Origin: Gnetum montanum
Lineage: Eukaryota > Streptophyta > Gnetopsida > Gnetales > Gnetaceae
DNA: 62,000 nucleotides
Assembly: GCA_015680685.1 (NCBI GenBank)
Contig: MNCI01001846.1
Location: forward strand, 69,250 to 131,249
Direction: 5' to 3'
Of this stretch, positions 35,112 through 46,835 are shown one piece after another (position 1 is the first letter of the stretch; each line of letters starts with the position of its first letter). The notes beneath the pieces are model-generated. The model worked only from the letters and a program-made list of their open reading frames with translations. It did no database searches and was not told where the DNA came from. Position numbers and translations under genes: made by a program.

Positions 35112-36042
35112 TGATGAAGTGTTTGTTGGTTGCTGCGTCTACTAGGCCACATATACGAGATCCCATATACATGGCCACATCGACGTGGCCTCATATACTT
35201 GGCTAGGTCAACACGGCCCTGTCGACGCATCCTTCCATGCATCGAAGTGGCCCTGTTTACATAGCACCTTTTGTGGCCTATAAATAAGAGGGCTCCTACC
35301 TCTCTTGGGTACCTTTTTGTCAATTGTAGCAAAGCTCTTGTAGTTTGTTCTTGCGAGAGCTAGAATATTTTCCAAGTGCCCGTAGTAGGTGTAAAGAAGG
35401 TGTCTAGCTCTTTATTTGAGCGCTGATGTATCTAATTCCATTGGCATGAACGACAATAAAGATGAGCTTTCAAGCATTCCTTGTAGCATTTGGATCTAGT
35501 CATTTAATGCATTTAATAGTTTAATATTTCTAGGCTTTAATAATTACTTAAGTTTCTCCTATTATTATTTTAATCGCTATCACTCATTTAGAGTTCATAG
35601 AAACCATAAGTACAACCATCTCGAATGTAAATCCAACACTTGGTGACCCAATGATGCTTAACGTCTGGTAACCCAGTAGTGGTTAGGAAATTCTCAAAAT
35701 GTGCCTGGAAGATGGGATCGGATACTTATGCTAAGAATAGTTAAGATACAGATTAGGATAATTATAAATTAGATGATATTTCATTCCTTACTTTCCATAC
35801 CTTAATTAGATGCCAAAAGATAAAGTAAAAATCCATAAAAATCAGTTACCTCAATCTCACTTAACCATCACCATTAGAACACCACAAGTGAGATTGGGAA
35901 GACAATGACCGTTCTAACCCAAGGTTTTGCTAGTTAGGGTTTGGTTCATGCAAAGTGCTTACAGTCTACAGAATTTGACCGAGACACATGTGAACACTTG
36001 TGATTTGTATGGTTGGGCATAGGGGTACCTAGCCGCTCATCA
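35112..36042 (+). repeat. Athila-like 3' LTR, plus orientation (931 bp)
   Basis: Starts TGATGAAGTG and ends GGGGTACCTAGCCGCTCATCA, the family ends. A TATA box CCTATAAATA at 35278-35287 lies in the expected position. Its body differs from the LTR of A but shares the TTGGTGACCCAATGATG-type block and the final 150 bases. Immediately right of it begins element E. Confidence 0.75.
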
Positions 36043-36069
36043 ATTGCCATCAATGTAAAATGTTTAGCA

Positions 36070-37714
36070 CCAAATTAACTTCATCCTACCATTCCAAATA
36101 AGAGAGCGTATCAAATCGTACCAAATTAGTAGGCTGAATTACAAATGCAAGTAGTAAATTTACTTGCAAATGACTTTGTGAGGGAACCCATATCACCTTG
36201 TGCAGTTCTAGCAATGTTTGTGCCAAAGAAGGACAATGGCGAACGAAGAATATGCATTAATTTGAGGATAGTGAATAGGATAACAGTGACATATATTTTT
36301 CCTATTCCAAGGATGAATGATATCCTTGATGTTTTTACTAATGCAGAAGTTTTCAATAACATTGATATAAAGTGTGGATATCATCAAATTTGGATTAGGC
36401 CTAGTGATGAACAAAAGACAAATTTCAAAATATCATATGGATTGTTTGAGCAGTTAGTGATGTCATTCAAGATCACAAATGAATTTGATACATTTATGAG
36501 ATTGATGCATGATGTACTCAAAGATTCGATTGGTAAGTAATCTATTTCCTTCTTTAATGGCATTTTGCTATATAACTCTAATATGGAGGAGCATTTGGAT
36601 CACTTGAGGAGAGTATATTAAATTGGAGGAGATACATTTGGTGACCAATGTAAAGAAAAGTCATTTCTTCAAGACAAAGATTACATATTTGGGACATGTG
36701 ATTTTTAAAAATCAAATTCAGATGAAAGCTACCAAGATGAGAAATATTCGAGATTGGCCAACTCCTAAAATTGTTGGGGAGATAAGAACATTTTTTTAAT
36801 TTAGTAAGTTTTTCTAGAAGGTTCATAAAAAATGTAAGTGGTATTTCTTGGCCTATGTTTTCTTTTCTAAATAAGTATTAATATTTTAGGTGGGGTGATG
36901 AGATGTAAAGGAGCTTTGACTTATTGAAGGCAAAAATAACTAATGAACTAGTGCTTGCAATATTATATTTCTTGAAGCTTTTTCATGTGGAAGTGAATGC
37001 AAGTGGACTTAACATTAAAGGGGTGCTTTCAGAAGAAGGTACACGTTTTAATATATTTTTAGAAAAATTGAATGAGTCAAGGCAAAAATATAGTATATAT
37101 GAGAATGAATTATATACTACTCTTCAAGCAATTAAGCATTGGAGGCATTACTTATTGTCCAAGGAGTTCACCTTGATAATAGAAAAAAAAGCACTTCAAT
37201 TCCTAAATCCCCCAAAAAGGTTAACTCTTAAACACATGAAGTGGATGGCACAATTGTAATAGTTCAATTTTATTCTCAAGCATAAGAGTGAAAAAGCCAA
37301 TGTGATGGTTGATGCATTGTCTAGGATTCATGTGGTGAATTTCAACATGCCTTATGTGAAAGGTATGAATGAGTTTTTTGATTTATATGAAAATGATTAT
37401 GATTTTTTGTAGGTTTGAAAAAGTCACAAAAAACCATTCTTGAGTAGGATAGACCAATTAAGGGATTAACATATTTGAGATAAATTTTTATTCAGAAATT
37501 GGAAGGTATGTATTTCCAATTGTGATTTTAAAAGAATAATTTTGGTTGAAAAGCATTACAATGGTATGGTAGGTCATATCAACAAAGATAAAACATTAGA
37601 ACTTATAGGTAGCCATTATTTTAAGCATGGAATAGCATCTAAAGTTTTCAAATTTATGAAGGAGTGTTTGACATGTTAGAAATTAAAAGAAGGTAAAGAA
37701 GTGGATAGACATTA
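36070..37714 (+). pseudogene. pol: Element E reverse transcriptase, RNase H and integrase zinc finger
   Basis: RT block reads NDFVREPISPCAV, VPKKDNGERRICINLR and FPIPRMNDILD, and GYHQIWIRPSDEQKTNF. The catalytic YVDD/FDD is degraded to FFNGILLYN near 36560, so the enzyme is dead. RNase H follows with QKYSIYENELYTTLQAI and HWRHYLLSKEF, then LKHKSEKANVMVDALSRIH. The integrase zinc finger begins with HYNGMVGHINKDKTLELI and CLTC-like CLTxxKLKEGKE before D interrupts at 37715. Frames change several times between 36540 and 36920. Confidence 0.85.
37710..37714. repeat. Target-site duplication CATTA of element D, left copy
   Basis: Identical CATTA follows the right LTR at 54718-54722. It lies inside the integrase of element E. 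Confidence 0.92.
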
Positions 37715-38884
37715 TGTAGCGACGGAAAACGTCAGCAGCTGGAAATACCGACTGAAATTCCGGCGTACACAGTTTTAGCCACGGATCCGCGCGAGGGCTA
37801 TGCTGGAAAAACGAATCCGCGGCTCCTTGAACGGGGACTTACGGGTCAGTAAAACAATGGAATTTACGTGAAAAGAAAGCGATCTAATTCGAGGCGTCGT
37901 AAAACGAGGAGAAAACGATGTGGATGGATTGGAACGGTGATAATGCTAAACACGATGAAAAGAGGTTGACATAAGAGAAGCTTGTAGCTTCAAGATCTGC
38001 GCTTTGACTTAAAAATGTATATTTCGTATGAGAAATTACACTGGGGAATCCCCGATTACAGGATGTGAAACAAGNTCTCTGTATCTCTGCTCCAAAGTGC
38101 TAAGTGCTGTGGTGCTCAGAAATATGCCTCTGCTCCTCTGTTTTGCCAACCTCTGTATCTTTGTCAACTAAGGTATTTATAGGTCGCGATGCTCCGTGAA
38201 AAGAGGCGCAACCCTGATGACGTGGGTCCCGGATATTGCGGGTCCCGTTGACTTGATCATTTTAAGTCAGACTGTGACTACGCACAACACGCTCGTTTGC
38301 GTGTTGTGCGTGTAGAGAGCAGGTACATGCTGAGCGTGCTTCAACTGTCTTCAGGCTGCATTACACTCATTCGCACTGTGTCGCGTGTATGAGTGTAATC
38401 CGGTGTAGACAAAAACAGGCTTAAAATTGTTTTTACGCTCACTAAGCAGCTGTGTGTAACCACGCGTAAATAATGTGCCACTTACGCTCACTATGCAGCC
38501 GCGAATGATGAAGCGTAAACAATGTGCAACTTACGCTCACTATGCAGCCGTGCGTGATGAAGCGTAAACAATGTGCAGCTTACGCTCACTACGCAGCCGC
38601 GCGTGATGAAGCGTAAACAATGTGCAGCTTTAATGATGATGTACACAATGGCACGCACCGCCGCGTAACAAGCGTAAAGACAAGTTACTCATGCGTTGCA
38701 AGAAAAAGTATTGAACTGTTGTGCTTCTCTAGACTCTGCCTTCGACTGTCTTGGAGCTAATTACGCTCATTACGCTGCCATGCGTGATAGAGCGTAAACT
38801 TGTCCTTGAACAAAATTGATGCACGCTTATGCTTGAATTGCGAATCTTTGCCTGAGGCCGACTCATGATTTTCACGGTGTTTCA
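37715..38884 (-). repeat. Element D 3' LTR (left), with collapsed join
   Basis: 1,170 bp against 1,462 bp on the right. A single N at 38075 stands where the right copy has 217 more bases (53616-53832), so an assembly join is likely. The left copy has about 90 bases near 38376-38463 that the right lacks, and three clear copies of the 49-bp hairpin repeat against six on the right. Confidence 0.92.
38480..38632. repeat. 49-bp hairpin repeats in the D left LTR, three copies
   Basis: Unit CTTACGCTCACTACGCAGCC followed by GCGCGTGATGAAGCGTAAAC. TTACGC near the start and GCGTAA near the end of each unit are inverted complements. A more diverged copy precedes at about 38440. Confidence 0.9.
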
Positions 38885-38897
38885 ATGGCCCCTCTTT
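38885..38897 (-). other. Element D polypurine tract
   Basis: AAAGAGGGGCCAT on minus abuts the 3' LTR start TGAAACACCGTG. Confidence 0.8.
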
Positions 38898-39946
38898 GTT
38901 GACGGTTGGAGGGCTTACTCGAGAGACGTCGACAAAGAATACGAAACACCGGATCGGTAGAAGCAAGAACAGCATTCATCCATGGCTACTCAAGTGTTGC
39001 CCTGTCGACATGGAAGAGCACGGTTGGCAGGTATGGGAGATAGAGGGATGGAGCTGAAAACAAGTTCGGGGAAAAATGCAAAAGGAAGTATGATGGTAAG
39101 GGTATACGCGATCAACAGGAATGCTTTCAGACGAGCGTAGCGCGTTAGCCTGAGGTTTCTCTGTTACTGACTGTAGCAGGAATGCGTGCAAAAAAGGAGC
39201 GTTGCGCATCACTTTCTTCGATATCTCTGCTAGCGTGAGTGCGGCAAATGCATATTTGCGTACGTAGGTTTTGCGTATGGGGAACTGGGTGGTGGGGATG
39301 AAGGAGACAAGAGTTAAGGGTAGGATTGTGCAAGGTATAGACATGCAGGGCTAAGTGGTCGGGAAAACCTGAGCAGCCATTTCAACACACTGTTGTACTT
39401 TACCGCTCAGATGGATGCACTTTGAACGAGATTCTTCAAGGCAGGTAACCTGCAACCACAAAAGAAAGCAGAGGACACCATTGCTCATGAACAAGAGACG
39501 AGGTGCTTGAAACAAACGCTGTTTGATGTGGGGTAGAGTGCATGAGCTGTAAAGCAGGGGCCGGAGCACTCGGGCGGAGTCGCCAATCCTGACGATCGGT
39601 GCTGCATACCTTCGCCAAATGGCATCAGACATAGTGCAGCTAACTGGCTGCATGAGGAACCGGCCAGATGAATCTGCGAGGCCGGCGTCCGATAGCGATG
39701 ATTGGCGAGGATTCCCGAGGCCGTTGCCGACGAGGATTTCGTCGGAGCTCCGACTATTGAGGCTAAACTCTCAAAGGTACCACCACTGCCATGGGTGTGG
39801 TGGCGGCATCTCCGAGGGATCAGTAAGATGCCTCTTAGCTTATCCGAGAAATCAGTAGGATGCTGGTGGGGTGACGACACTGGGACTGTTTCCGTATCCC
39901 ACCCCTTCTGTTGTGCAGCTGTACAAGGATGATCACGCTCGCTTGA
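38898..39946. other. Element D 3' untranslated region
   Basis: Between integrase-side repeats and polypurine tract. It is GC-rich with open frames on both strands but none with recognisable similarity; Tat elements commonly have a long 3' region of this kind. Confidence 0.5.
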
Positions 39947-40297
39947 NNNNNNNNNNNNNNNNNNNNNNNNNNNNNNNNNNNNNNNNNNNNNNNNNNNNNN
40001 NNNNNNNNNNNNNNNNNNNNNNNNNNNNNNNNNNNNNNNNNNNNNNNNNNNNNNNNNNNNNNNNNNNNNNNNNNNNNNNNNNNNNNNNNNNNNNNNNNNN
40101 NNNNNNNNNNNNNNNNNNNNNNNNNNNNNNNNNNNNNNNNNNNNNNNNNNNNNNNNNNNNNNNNNNNNNNNNNNNNNNNNNNNNNNNNNNNNNNNNNNNN
40201 NNNNNNNNNNNNNNNNNNNNNNNNNNNNNNNNNNNNNNNNNNNNNNNNNNNNNNNNNNNNNNNNNNNNNNNNNNNNNNNNNNNNNNNNNNNNNNNNN
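39947..40297. other. Assembly gap (351 N)
   Basis: Directly adjoins a 30-bp tandem array, which suggests the repeat itself caused the gap. Confidence 0.99.
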
Positions 40298-40310
40298 GCG
40301 TGCAAGGCAT

Positions 40311-40464
40311 GCCAGTTTTACGTCGTAGCGGACGGTCAGTGCCAGTTTTACATCGTAGCGGACGTTTGGTGCTAGTTTTACGTCGTAGCGGACGATTAAT
40401 GCCAGTTTTACGTCGTAGCAGATGATTAATGCTAGTTTTACGTCGTAGCGGACGATTAATGCCA
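40311..40464. repeat. 30-bp tandem array, five copies next to the gap
   Basis: Unit GCCAGTTTTACGTCGTAGCG followed by GACGATTAAT, with a few substitutions between copies. The array probably continues into the gap on its left. Confidence 0.92.
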
Positions 40465-40491
40465 TACCTGCTGTCGACACCGTAGATGCTG

Positions 40492-43400
40492 CTAGATGAA
40501 ATACCGCTTCAGGTATACATGATTTACAGGGTTTGTTAATTCGTTGCCGTTGACGTCTACTAATTTCAACGCTTCGTTGCCATATGCGTCAACCACCAAG
40601 AAAGGCCCTTCCCAGTTTGCAGCGAACTTGCCTATTGGTTCACGCACAGCCTTGAGAACAAGATCTCCTTTCTTGATCGGGTGCTGTTGAAGATTGTGGC
40701 GATGTTTCTTGCGCTATTTGTCCTGATATCTTTCAATCGTAGCAAGAGCCTGAATCCGCTTCTCTTCTAATGAATCCAGATCTGTGATTCGAGACTCGGT
40801 GTGTTGAGTCTCATTTATAACCGCGGAGAGGACCATTCTCAGAGAAGGGATTTGCAACTCGAGAGGCAGCACTGCTTCAGATCCGTAAACCAGGCTATAG
40901 GGCGTACTACCTGTAGCTGTCCTACACGTAGTACGATATGCCCATAGCACATAGAGGATCTGTTCGTGCCACCGCCTTTTGTTGCCGTCGAGCATTTTCT
41001 TGAGCAGATTGATGACTATTTTGTTTGATGCTTCAGCTTGACCATTCGCCTGCGGGTAATAGGGAGAGGAAAAAGACTGTCTAATGCCTAGGTTGTCACA
41101 GAAGGATTTGGTATCCACGCTACTAAACTGTGGCCTATTGTCGGTCACAATAGTCATTGGGAGACCAAATCTGGTTACTATGTTGTCCAAGATAAAATGG
41201 CAAACCTGTTGGGATGTGATTTTCCGCAGGGGGACAGCTTCTACCCACTTCGTAAAGTACTCAGTAGCGGTAATAATGAAGCTATGCCCTGCAGAAGATT
41301 TTGGCGTGATGGGTCTTATGATGTCCAGTCCCCATCACTGAAATGGCCATGTTATCTGCGTTGTATGCACTTCTGTGGGCGACACGTGGATGAGGTTTGC
41401 ATGACGCTGACACGTGTCACAAGTTTTAACGTTTGTCAGGCAGTCTTTTTCCATGCGTGGCCAGTAGTACCCTAAGCGTCAGATTTTTAGGGCCATAGCC
41501 CTTGGTGCTACGTGGCCGCCACACAGTCCATCGTGAACTTCACTGACTATGTGTTGCGCTTGGTCTTTGTCAACGCAGGTAAGCAACACGCCATCAAAGG
41601 AGCGTCTACAGAGAGTGCTGTCTCTGATGATGACGTATTGCCTAGCCCGCTTACAGATTGCGTCTTTTTGTGCGCACGTTAATGTAGGTGGTAGCTCACC
41701 CTGTAAAATATACGCTTTGATATTATCGTACCATTCAGGCGTGCTTTCCTCGAGAAGAGAGGAAATCTACGCCACCTGAATGATAGGTTTTGTGCAGTCT
41801 CTAATAAATGCAGGGCAGGTGTTAAGCAGGTGTGCAGGCACATGTAAAGCCAGGGTGGCCAGTGCGTCGGCCAACGTGTTGTCAGTCCGCGGGACGTGTT
41901 GGGCGTCGAAGGTCGTAAATCGCCTCAGAAGATCTTTAGCCTGATTGCAATAAGGCTGCAAATGTACAGCCTTGTAGGCGTAGACTCCAGTGATTTGGTT
42001 TATGACAAGCATCGAATCGCCCCTAACTACCAGATGTTGAACATCGAGTTCACCTACAGTTAGTAGTCCCCTGAGGAGCCCCTCGTATTCTGCCACATTG
42101 TTCGTACAAGGGAAGGTCAATCGATAAGCGTGTAGACGTACATCCTCAGGCAATAGCGTAAGAACCGTGGCGGCACTGCCGCCTCTGGCAGTTGAAGCTC
42201 CATCGAAGTACAACGTTTCTTCGAGGCCTGTTGAGACAGGGCTTAGACTATGTACATGTTCGTCTGGGAACTCCGACTTTATGGTTGCGTGGTTATTAAT
42301 TGGTGATGTTATTAACTGGTCAGCTATCGCTTGGCCTTTCATGGATGATTGACCAATATAGTGCAGATCGAACTCTGCTGTGATAGCCTTCCAGCGAACT
42401 ATTTTGCTACTCTCGTATAGGCTATGCGTGATGGCTCTAAGGATGTTGTTTTTACAGATGACGTTAACTTGACTACGAAATAGATAGTGCCTACATTTCT
42501 TAAGCGTAAAAACTAATGCTAAGCAATTACACTCGACGTCGTTGTATCTCGTCTCGTACGCACATAGAGCGTGGCTCAAGTAGTAGATGGGCATTTCCGA
42601 CCCATCATCCCTTTTTTGACAAAGTAACGCTGCTATTGCCACGTCCGAAGTAGCGAGATAGATGAAAAAAGGAGAATCCCTTTGTGGCAGGAAAACCGTC
42701 GGTAAATGTTGCAGTTCTTGTTTTAAACTATCAAACGCACGCTGGCAATCGTCGGTCCATTCAAAACTAACCCCCTTTTTCAGCAAGTGTTGCATAGGGT
42801 GTAACTTGTCGGTTAACCTCGAAATGAACCGGCGTATAAACTGTAAGCGTCCCTGCAACCCGCGTAATTGCTTGAGGTCTGTGGGAGGTGTTAACTCGAC
42901 AATGGCTTTGACCTTATCAGGGTCAACTCGTATGCCGGTTTCCGATACCACAAACCCCAGCATGCGTCCGGTTTTGACTCCGAATACGCACTTCTTTGGG
43001 TTAAGCCGGAGCTCGTGTGTAGAACATCTTTTAAGGACTAACTCCAGGTCCCCTGAATGATCTTCCGACTTCAAAGACTTCACAGCTATGTCGTCTACGT
43101 AATCATTCAGTCTTCCTAGGAGGTAATCACTGAAGATATATGTCATGGCTCGTTGATACGTTGCTCCGGCGTTCTTCAGGCCGAAAGGCATCATGGTGTA
43201 GCAAAAGGTGCCCCAGGGTGTCATGAACGTCATGGTCAGCTTGTGTTCTGGGTTAATGCGAATTTGGTTATAGCCTAAAAAGCCATCCATGAAGGACAGA
43301 AGCGCATGCCCAGCTGTTGTATCCACTAGCTGGTCAATACTCGGCAGCGGGAAGTTATCTTTGATTGTGGCCTTGTTCAAATCCCGGAAGTCTATGCATA

Positions 43401-43966
43401 TGCGTATACTCCCGGTCTTCTTCGGCATGACCACAATGTTAGATACTCAGTCTGAGTAATCGACCGCGTGGATGAAACCAGCTTGGTACAGCTTGGTGAT
43501 TTCATCACGCACCGCTAGCGTGATCTCTGGTTTTATTTTGCGTGCCTTTTGCCTAACCGCTTTAATCTGTGGATCTAAGATAATGTTATGCTGGATCAAC
43601 CTAGGATCTAACCCAGGCATATCCTCATATGACCATGCGAAGACGGTGATGTTGTCTTGCAGGACCCGTTTTATTGCATTGTGCGCTTCTTCGTCTAACA
43701 AAGAATTGAGTTTGAGCGTTTTAGTCTTGCCCTTATGTGTAACGATAGGGACCTCACTGAGGGGGTCCTCGGTTATGTCTCCAGCCTCCAGGTCTAGCGT
43801 GCGCGTTGACTGCTCTGGCCATTCTGGGGACGTCTCCGATACAGCTATGGTTACGCTTTCTAAAGGGAGGTCAACATGCGTGGCGTCAAACTGTCTAATT
43901 AGGTTCCTGTATGGGCCAGTCAAAATTAAGGGTGCTGAAACTGTGGTGTCCATTTTCCGTCTGTCC
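40492..43966 (-). pseudogene. pol: Element D pol: RT, RNase H, archaeal-type RNase H, integrase
   Basis: One frame runs through the region, interrupted by TGA after VDYSD (about 43450) and by stops near 41767, 41485, 41330 and 40712. RT has VVMPKKTGSIRICIDFRDLN, MPFGLKNAGATYQR and catalytic YVDDIAVKS. RNase H contains FIYLATSDVAIAALLCQK. A second RNase H follows with YFDGAS near 42210, NNVAEYEGLLRGLL, GDSMLVINQI and NTLADALATLA, the Tat-lineage signature. Integrase has a zinc finger (HDGLCGGH...CDTCQRH), then GLDIIRPITP, TDNRPQFSSV (family TDNG; here R) and NGQAEASNK for the DDE triad. The end is TAG at 40494-40492. The frame begins immediately after a TTTTGCAG acceptor-like site. Confidence 0.93.
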
Positions 43967-43974
43967 TGCAAAAC
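43967..43974 (-). promoter_or_regulatory. Candidate 3' splice site before D pol
   Basis: Minus reads CCGGTTTTGCAG then GACAGACGG. The downstream exon starts in phase 0 of the pol frame. In Ogre elements an intron lies between protease and RT; a matching donor is described at 49283 or 49211. Confidence 0.5.
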
Positions 43975-44378
43975 CGGCGAGTGCGTAAATGGTTAGGAGC
44001 TAAGTGACGTGATGTTGCCGAAACGTGTAAGCCTAACTGATTTTTAAATGTTATAGACAATTTGTAATTAATGTAACTCGATTACGAGGTGATAAGATGT
44101 GGTAGTTTAACGTCATTTCAGACAGTGGCGCATGCGATATCGGCTGCATTAATATCTAGATTTGCGGATTCCGTTTCAGGAAAGTTCCGCTTAAATCTGA
44201 AACCAAGTCGGTGATCCTCACGTATAAGTAAGTGGTTCTTCGATGAGAACCGGTTGCTGTCTATCGTGAATTTGAATTCGCAACTGTCATTGAGCAGAGG
44301 AAGAGCAGGGTGTTAGGGCTTTGAATCTTGCGAAGATTTGCAAGTGTTGGTGTGTGAAGAAATTCTGAAATCGTCGTG
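43975..44378 (+). promoter_or_regulatory. Upstream region of the antisense gene in D
   Basis: Between pol and the antisense start codon. It contains GCGATATCGG near 44136 and a TATA-like CGTATAAGTA at 44221-44230, about 155 bases before the ATG at 44379. A purine-rich leader with AGAGGAAGAGCAGGG follows. Suggests that the antisense gene has its own promoter, but no start site can be proven from sequence. Confidence 0.4.
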
Positions 44379-44768
44379 ATGGCACCGAAGACGAAGAAGC
44401 AGAACGCAAAACTGGCCAAAATCGACGAAATGCAAGCAAATCTGGACCGTGTTTCACGGGCGTTGATTGATGTTCGAGAGCCTGTGCCGTTGAATCGGTC
44501 AGTCATTCCTTACATACTTACTTTCGTTTCTTATGGCTGCTTTTCGTGGTGTATTTGCGTTTGCGTGCATGTTGATTATGAGCTATGGACCTTGGGCTAA
44601 TGCGAGGGTTTGAAATGGTTGCGTTTATCGCCATTGTCAGGGACAAACCTTGCGTTGTCGCAAGGGTTTGGGCGATTTCGGCCTGGGTGCGTTGTATGCA
44701 TTTTTTCGTGTTAGTCATGTAAATGCAAATATCGGTGTTGATATACACTTTGGCTCTTTTTTTTACAG

Positions 44769-45611
44769 CATCACGCAAAAGCCCATCGTGATTGTGCTAG
44801 ACCTCATTGGGGTTTTATGCTGGACGAATCCTATCATCCCCAATGTTCCTCCCCCTCACACAAGGGTGCAGGGGAAGGCCATCTGGTTCCAAAAGGGGGC
44901 ACTGGAGTTTCTGCAGTTTTTGCTGCGTAACTTCAGCATCATTATTTGGTCTAACGTGACCGGGGATGTTGTCGGTGCCATCTTGGAGCACCTATTGGTA
45001 GGGTCGTCGCAGGGGGTTCTGGCTTACCTGACAGACGGAGCCATCGAGACGGGTTATCCCGAGGACCAAGTGCTCAGTGCCCGCGGTCTGCGGAGCTTAC
45101 ACTGGATCTGGGGCATGGCCCGTTTCAATTGTTATCATGCGTATAACACGCTGTTCGTGGCTCGTCATGTGTCAACGTATTTCTAGAACCCACAAGGCAC
45201 AGTGTACTACGCAGGCGGGTAAGCAGATTTGGCTGACTGTATTGTCTCTATTTTTGTTATAATGTCTGTTATTGATGTGAAGGGGGAGAGAAGTCTATGT
45301 GTAAAGTGTAAGTTAGGCTTACGCTGTATAGTACAGGTTTTTCATACATGACAACCAGCTAATTGGCGATGGCGATACGTTGGCTTGGGCCGAAACGGCG
45401 ATAATGGCATTCACCGCAACCAACAACGTGCGTGCCGGTGTTATCGGGCAAATTGGCCATGAGATGCATGAGTACCACACCCGCTATGAGCGCCCTTTTA
45501 AGAATTGTTAGGAACTCGGGTGGCTGCACGAGGACTGGACCTTGGATCCACCCCTCACCGTTGAGGACGTGCAGAGGGAACTCCCACCATTTCCGTTGCC
45601 ATTTGGCCCCG
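44769..45611 (+). other. Exons 2-3 of the antisense gene: FCP1/NIF-like HAD domain
   Basis: Exon 2 opens ITQKPIVIVLDLIGVLCW. It matches the hhhhDxDx[TV] first motif of HAD phosphatases of the FCP1/NIF type; the nucleophile Asp is present and the second Asp is I (related plant proteins often have N there). Then KGALEFLQFLLRNFSIIIWS, the family PG..EFL..L..F.I.IW[ST] block with motif II Ser. Exon 3 has IGDGDTLAWAETAI, which could be the acidic motif IV. Family members dephosphorylate phosphoserine/threonine, for example on the RNA polymerase II tail. Activity is doubtful with the second Asp missing. Confidence 0.6.
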
Positions 45612-45712
45612 GTAAAGCCGCTGCGTATTCTAATGTTGTACGTGTAGTTATGAGTCATGGACGTTATACGATGATGTTTCTTTTTTTTTGACTTGCATTT
45701 TATGCTTTTCAG

Positions 45713-46753
45713 TTAGGGAATCCCGGGAGATTACCCTTACAATTTCCGGCCGCGGGGCGAGGGATGTTCTCTTTCGCTACGGGGATATTAAGGAGGCACA
45801 GCGTTGGCTTGGCCATTCGACGGCCCCAGTCGTGGTAACCAGCAAGATCCAAGCCACGGGGCTAATGCACCTATTTTTGGCCGCGACCCCTGATGTCCCT
45901 GCCAGCGAAATGATAGGCCTGGTCAACTCCTTCAACGAGAAGGCGGATCGTTTCAGCACGCGTGTGCATAACGTGCGCGTAAATTTTGACATTGATGCTC
46001 AACTCTTCTCGAATTTGTTTGGCGTCCCCTCGAGCGGCCTTCCCGTGAAAGTGAAGACCAAGAGGAGTGCCAGAGTGGAGGAGCTTCTGCAGGAGTGGGC
46101 GAGGCTCCCTAAGGAGACCAAGGGGTTTCCTTGCGATAAATTCGAGAATGGGGCCGCCAAGACACTTTACCCCCTTTTTCGAGCCCGGACCTTCCCCAAA
46201 ACCCTCTCATAGGTGAAGTTCTTTTTAGTAGAATAGACCCGTATCATGCGAGAGGTCCTGGAGGAGGGAGCTCAGTTTGATTGGGCAAGCCATCTTGCCA
46301 AGGGGCTGTGCAGTGAAATGGTCCAGCTTCGGGAGAAGCTTGAGTCCCATTTCAATGTGCATTATGCTTTTTTCATAGCTTGCCTCCGGTGGTTTGCTGA
46401 GTTTCTGGTTGTTTAGAGGAATGGGGTCTGGGTACAACAAGACCGAGACCAGCTTTCTAGACCCTGGATTGCCCACATTCTCAGCACTACCCGTGGGCAG
46501 GACCCGCAGAAAGGGATTGGGGAGTCGTTGTTTGTAACGACTAAAGGCTTGACGGCACCCCGAGCGCGAGGTCTCGACAGCGTAGGAGGGATAATGCCTA
46601 CCTACACCGGCGACGCCTCGTGGGGAAAACGTCTGGCAGAGGAAATTGTGGAACCAGCCGCTCGACGGAAGAGGCTTCGCCTAACTGAGGCCCCTGGGGG
46701 CGATGCAAGCCGTTCTGTTGGGATCAAGGTGCAGCGGAATAAGCCTCCGCCGG
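45713..46753 (+). other. Exon 4 of the antisense gene: extra-ORF-like globular domain
   Basis: Reads LTISGRGARDVLFRYGDIKE, VNFDIDAQLFSNLFGVPSSG and later FFIACLRWFAEFLVV, then a basic end (ARRKRLRLTEAPGG). The pattern of a short 'VDFD-x-x-LF-x-x-L-x-x-P' motif followed by a helical stretch recalls the globular part of the Athila-type second ORF in element A (VDFSTKAILEVLNLP). The resemblance is weak and judged by eye. Three TAG stops fall within about 200 bases. Confidence 0.45.
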
Positions 46754-46835
46754 GTAAGTGTGAAAGGCTTACATATACGCAAGGCTTTACTTAGATGATC
46801 TGGAATTATATGCTAATGTATGGTGGTATAAACAG

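Noticed and set aside
36043-36056. ATTGCCATCAATGT as a primer site, making 35112-36042 a 5' LTR
   Set aside because: The match to TTGGCACCATTGCC is weak. The polypurine tract and the coiled-coil ORF on the left show that the LTR is the 3' one.
37861-38040. D LTR region as a host gene exon because of its higher GC
   Set aside because: The same sequence recurs at 53402-53581 as the paired LTR.
40311-40464. Tandem array as a CRISPR array
   Set aside because: Units are contiguous with no unique spacers, and the host is a plant.
39485-40480. 331-codon open frame on minus crossing the N gap
   Set aside because: Its length comes from unknown bases and a 30-bp tandem array; it lies after the integrase stop and matches nothing.
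43472-43996. 174-codon plus-strand frame opposite D pol
   Set aside because: Reverse shadow of the conserved RT lead-in on minus.
44518-44778. Minus frames through intron 1 of the antisense gene
   Set aside because: They ignore the phase-consistent exon structure on plus and show no pol similarity.
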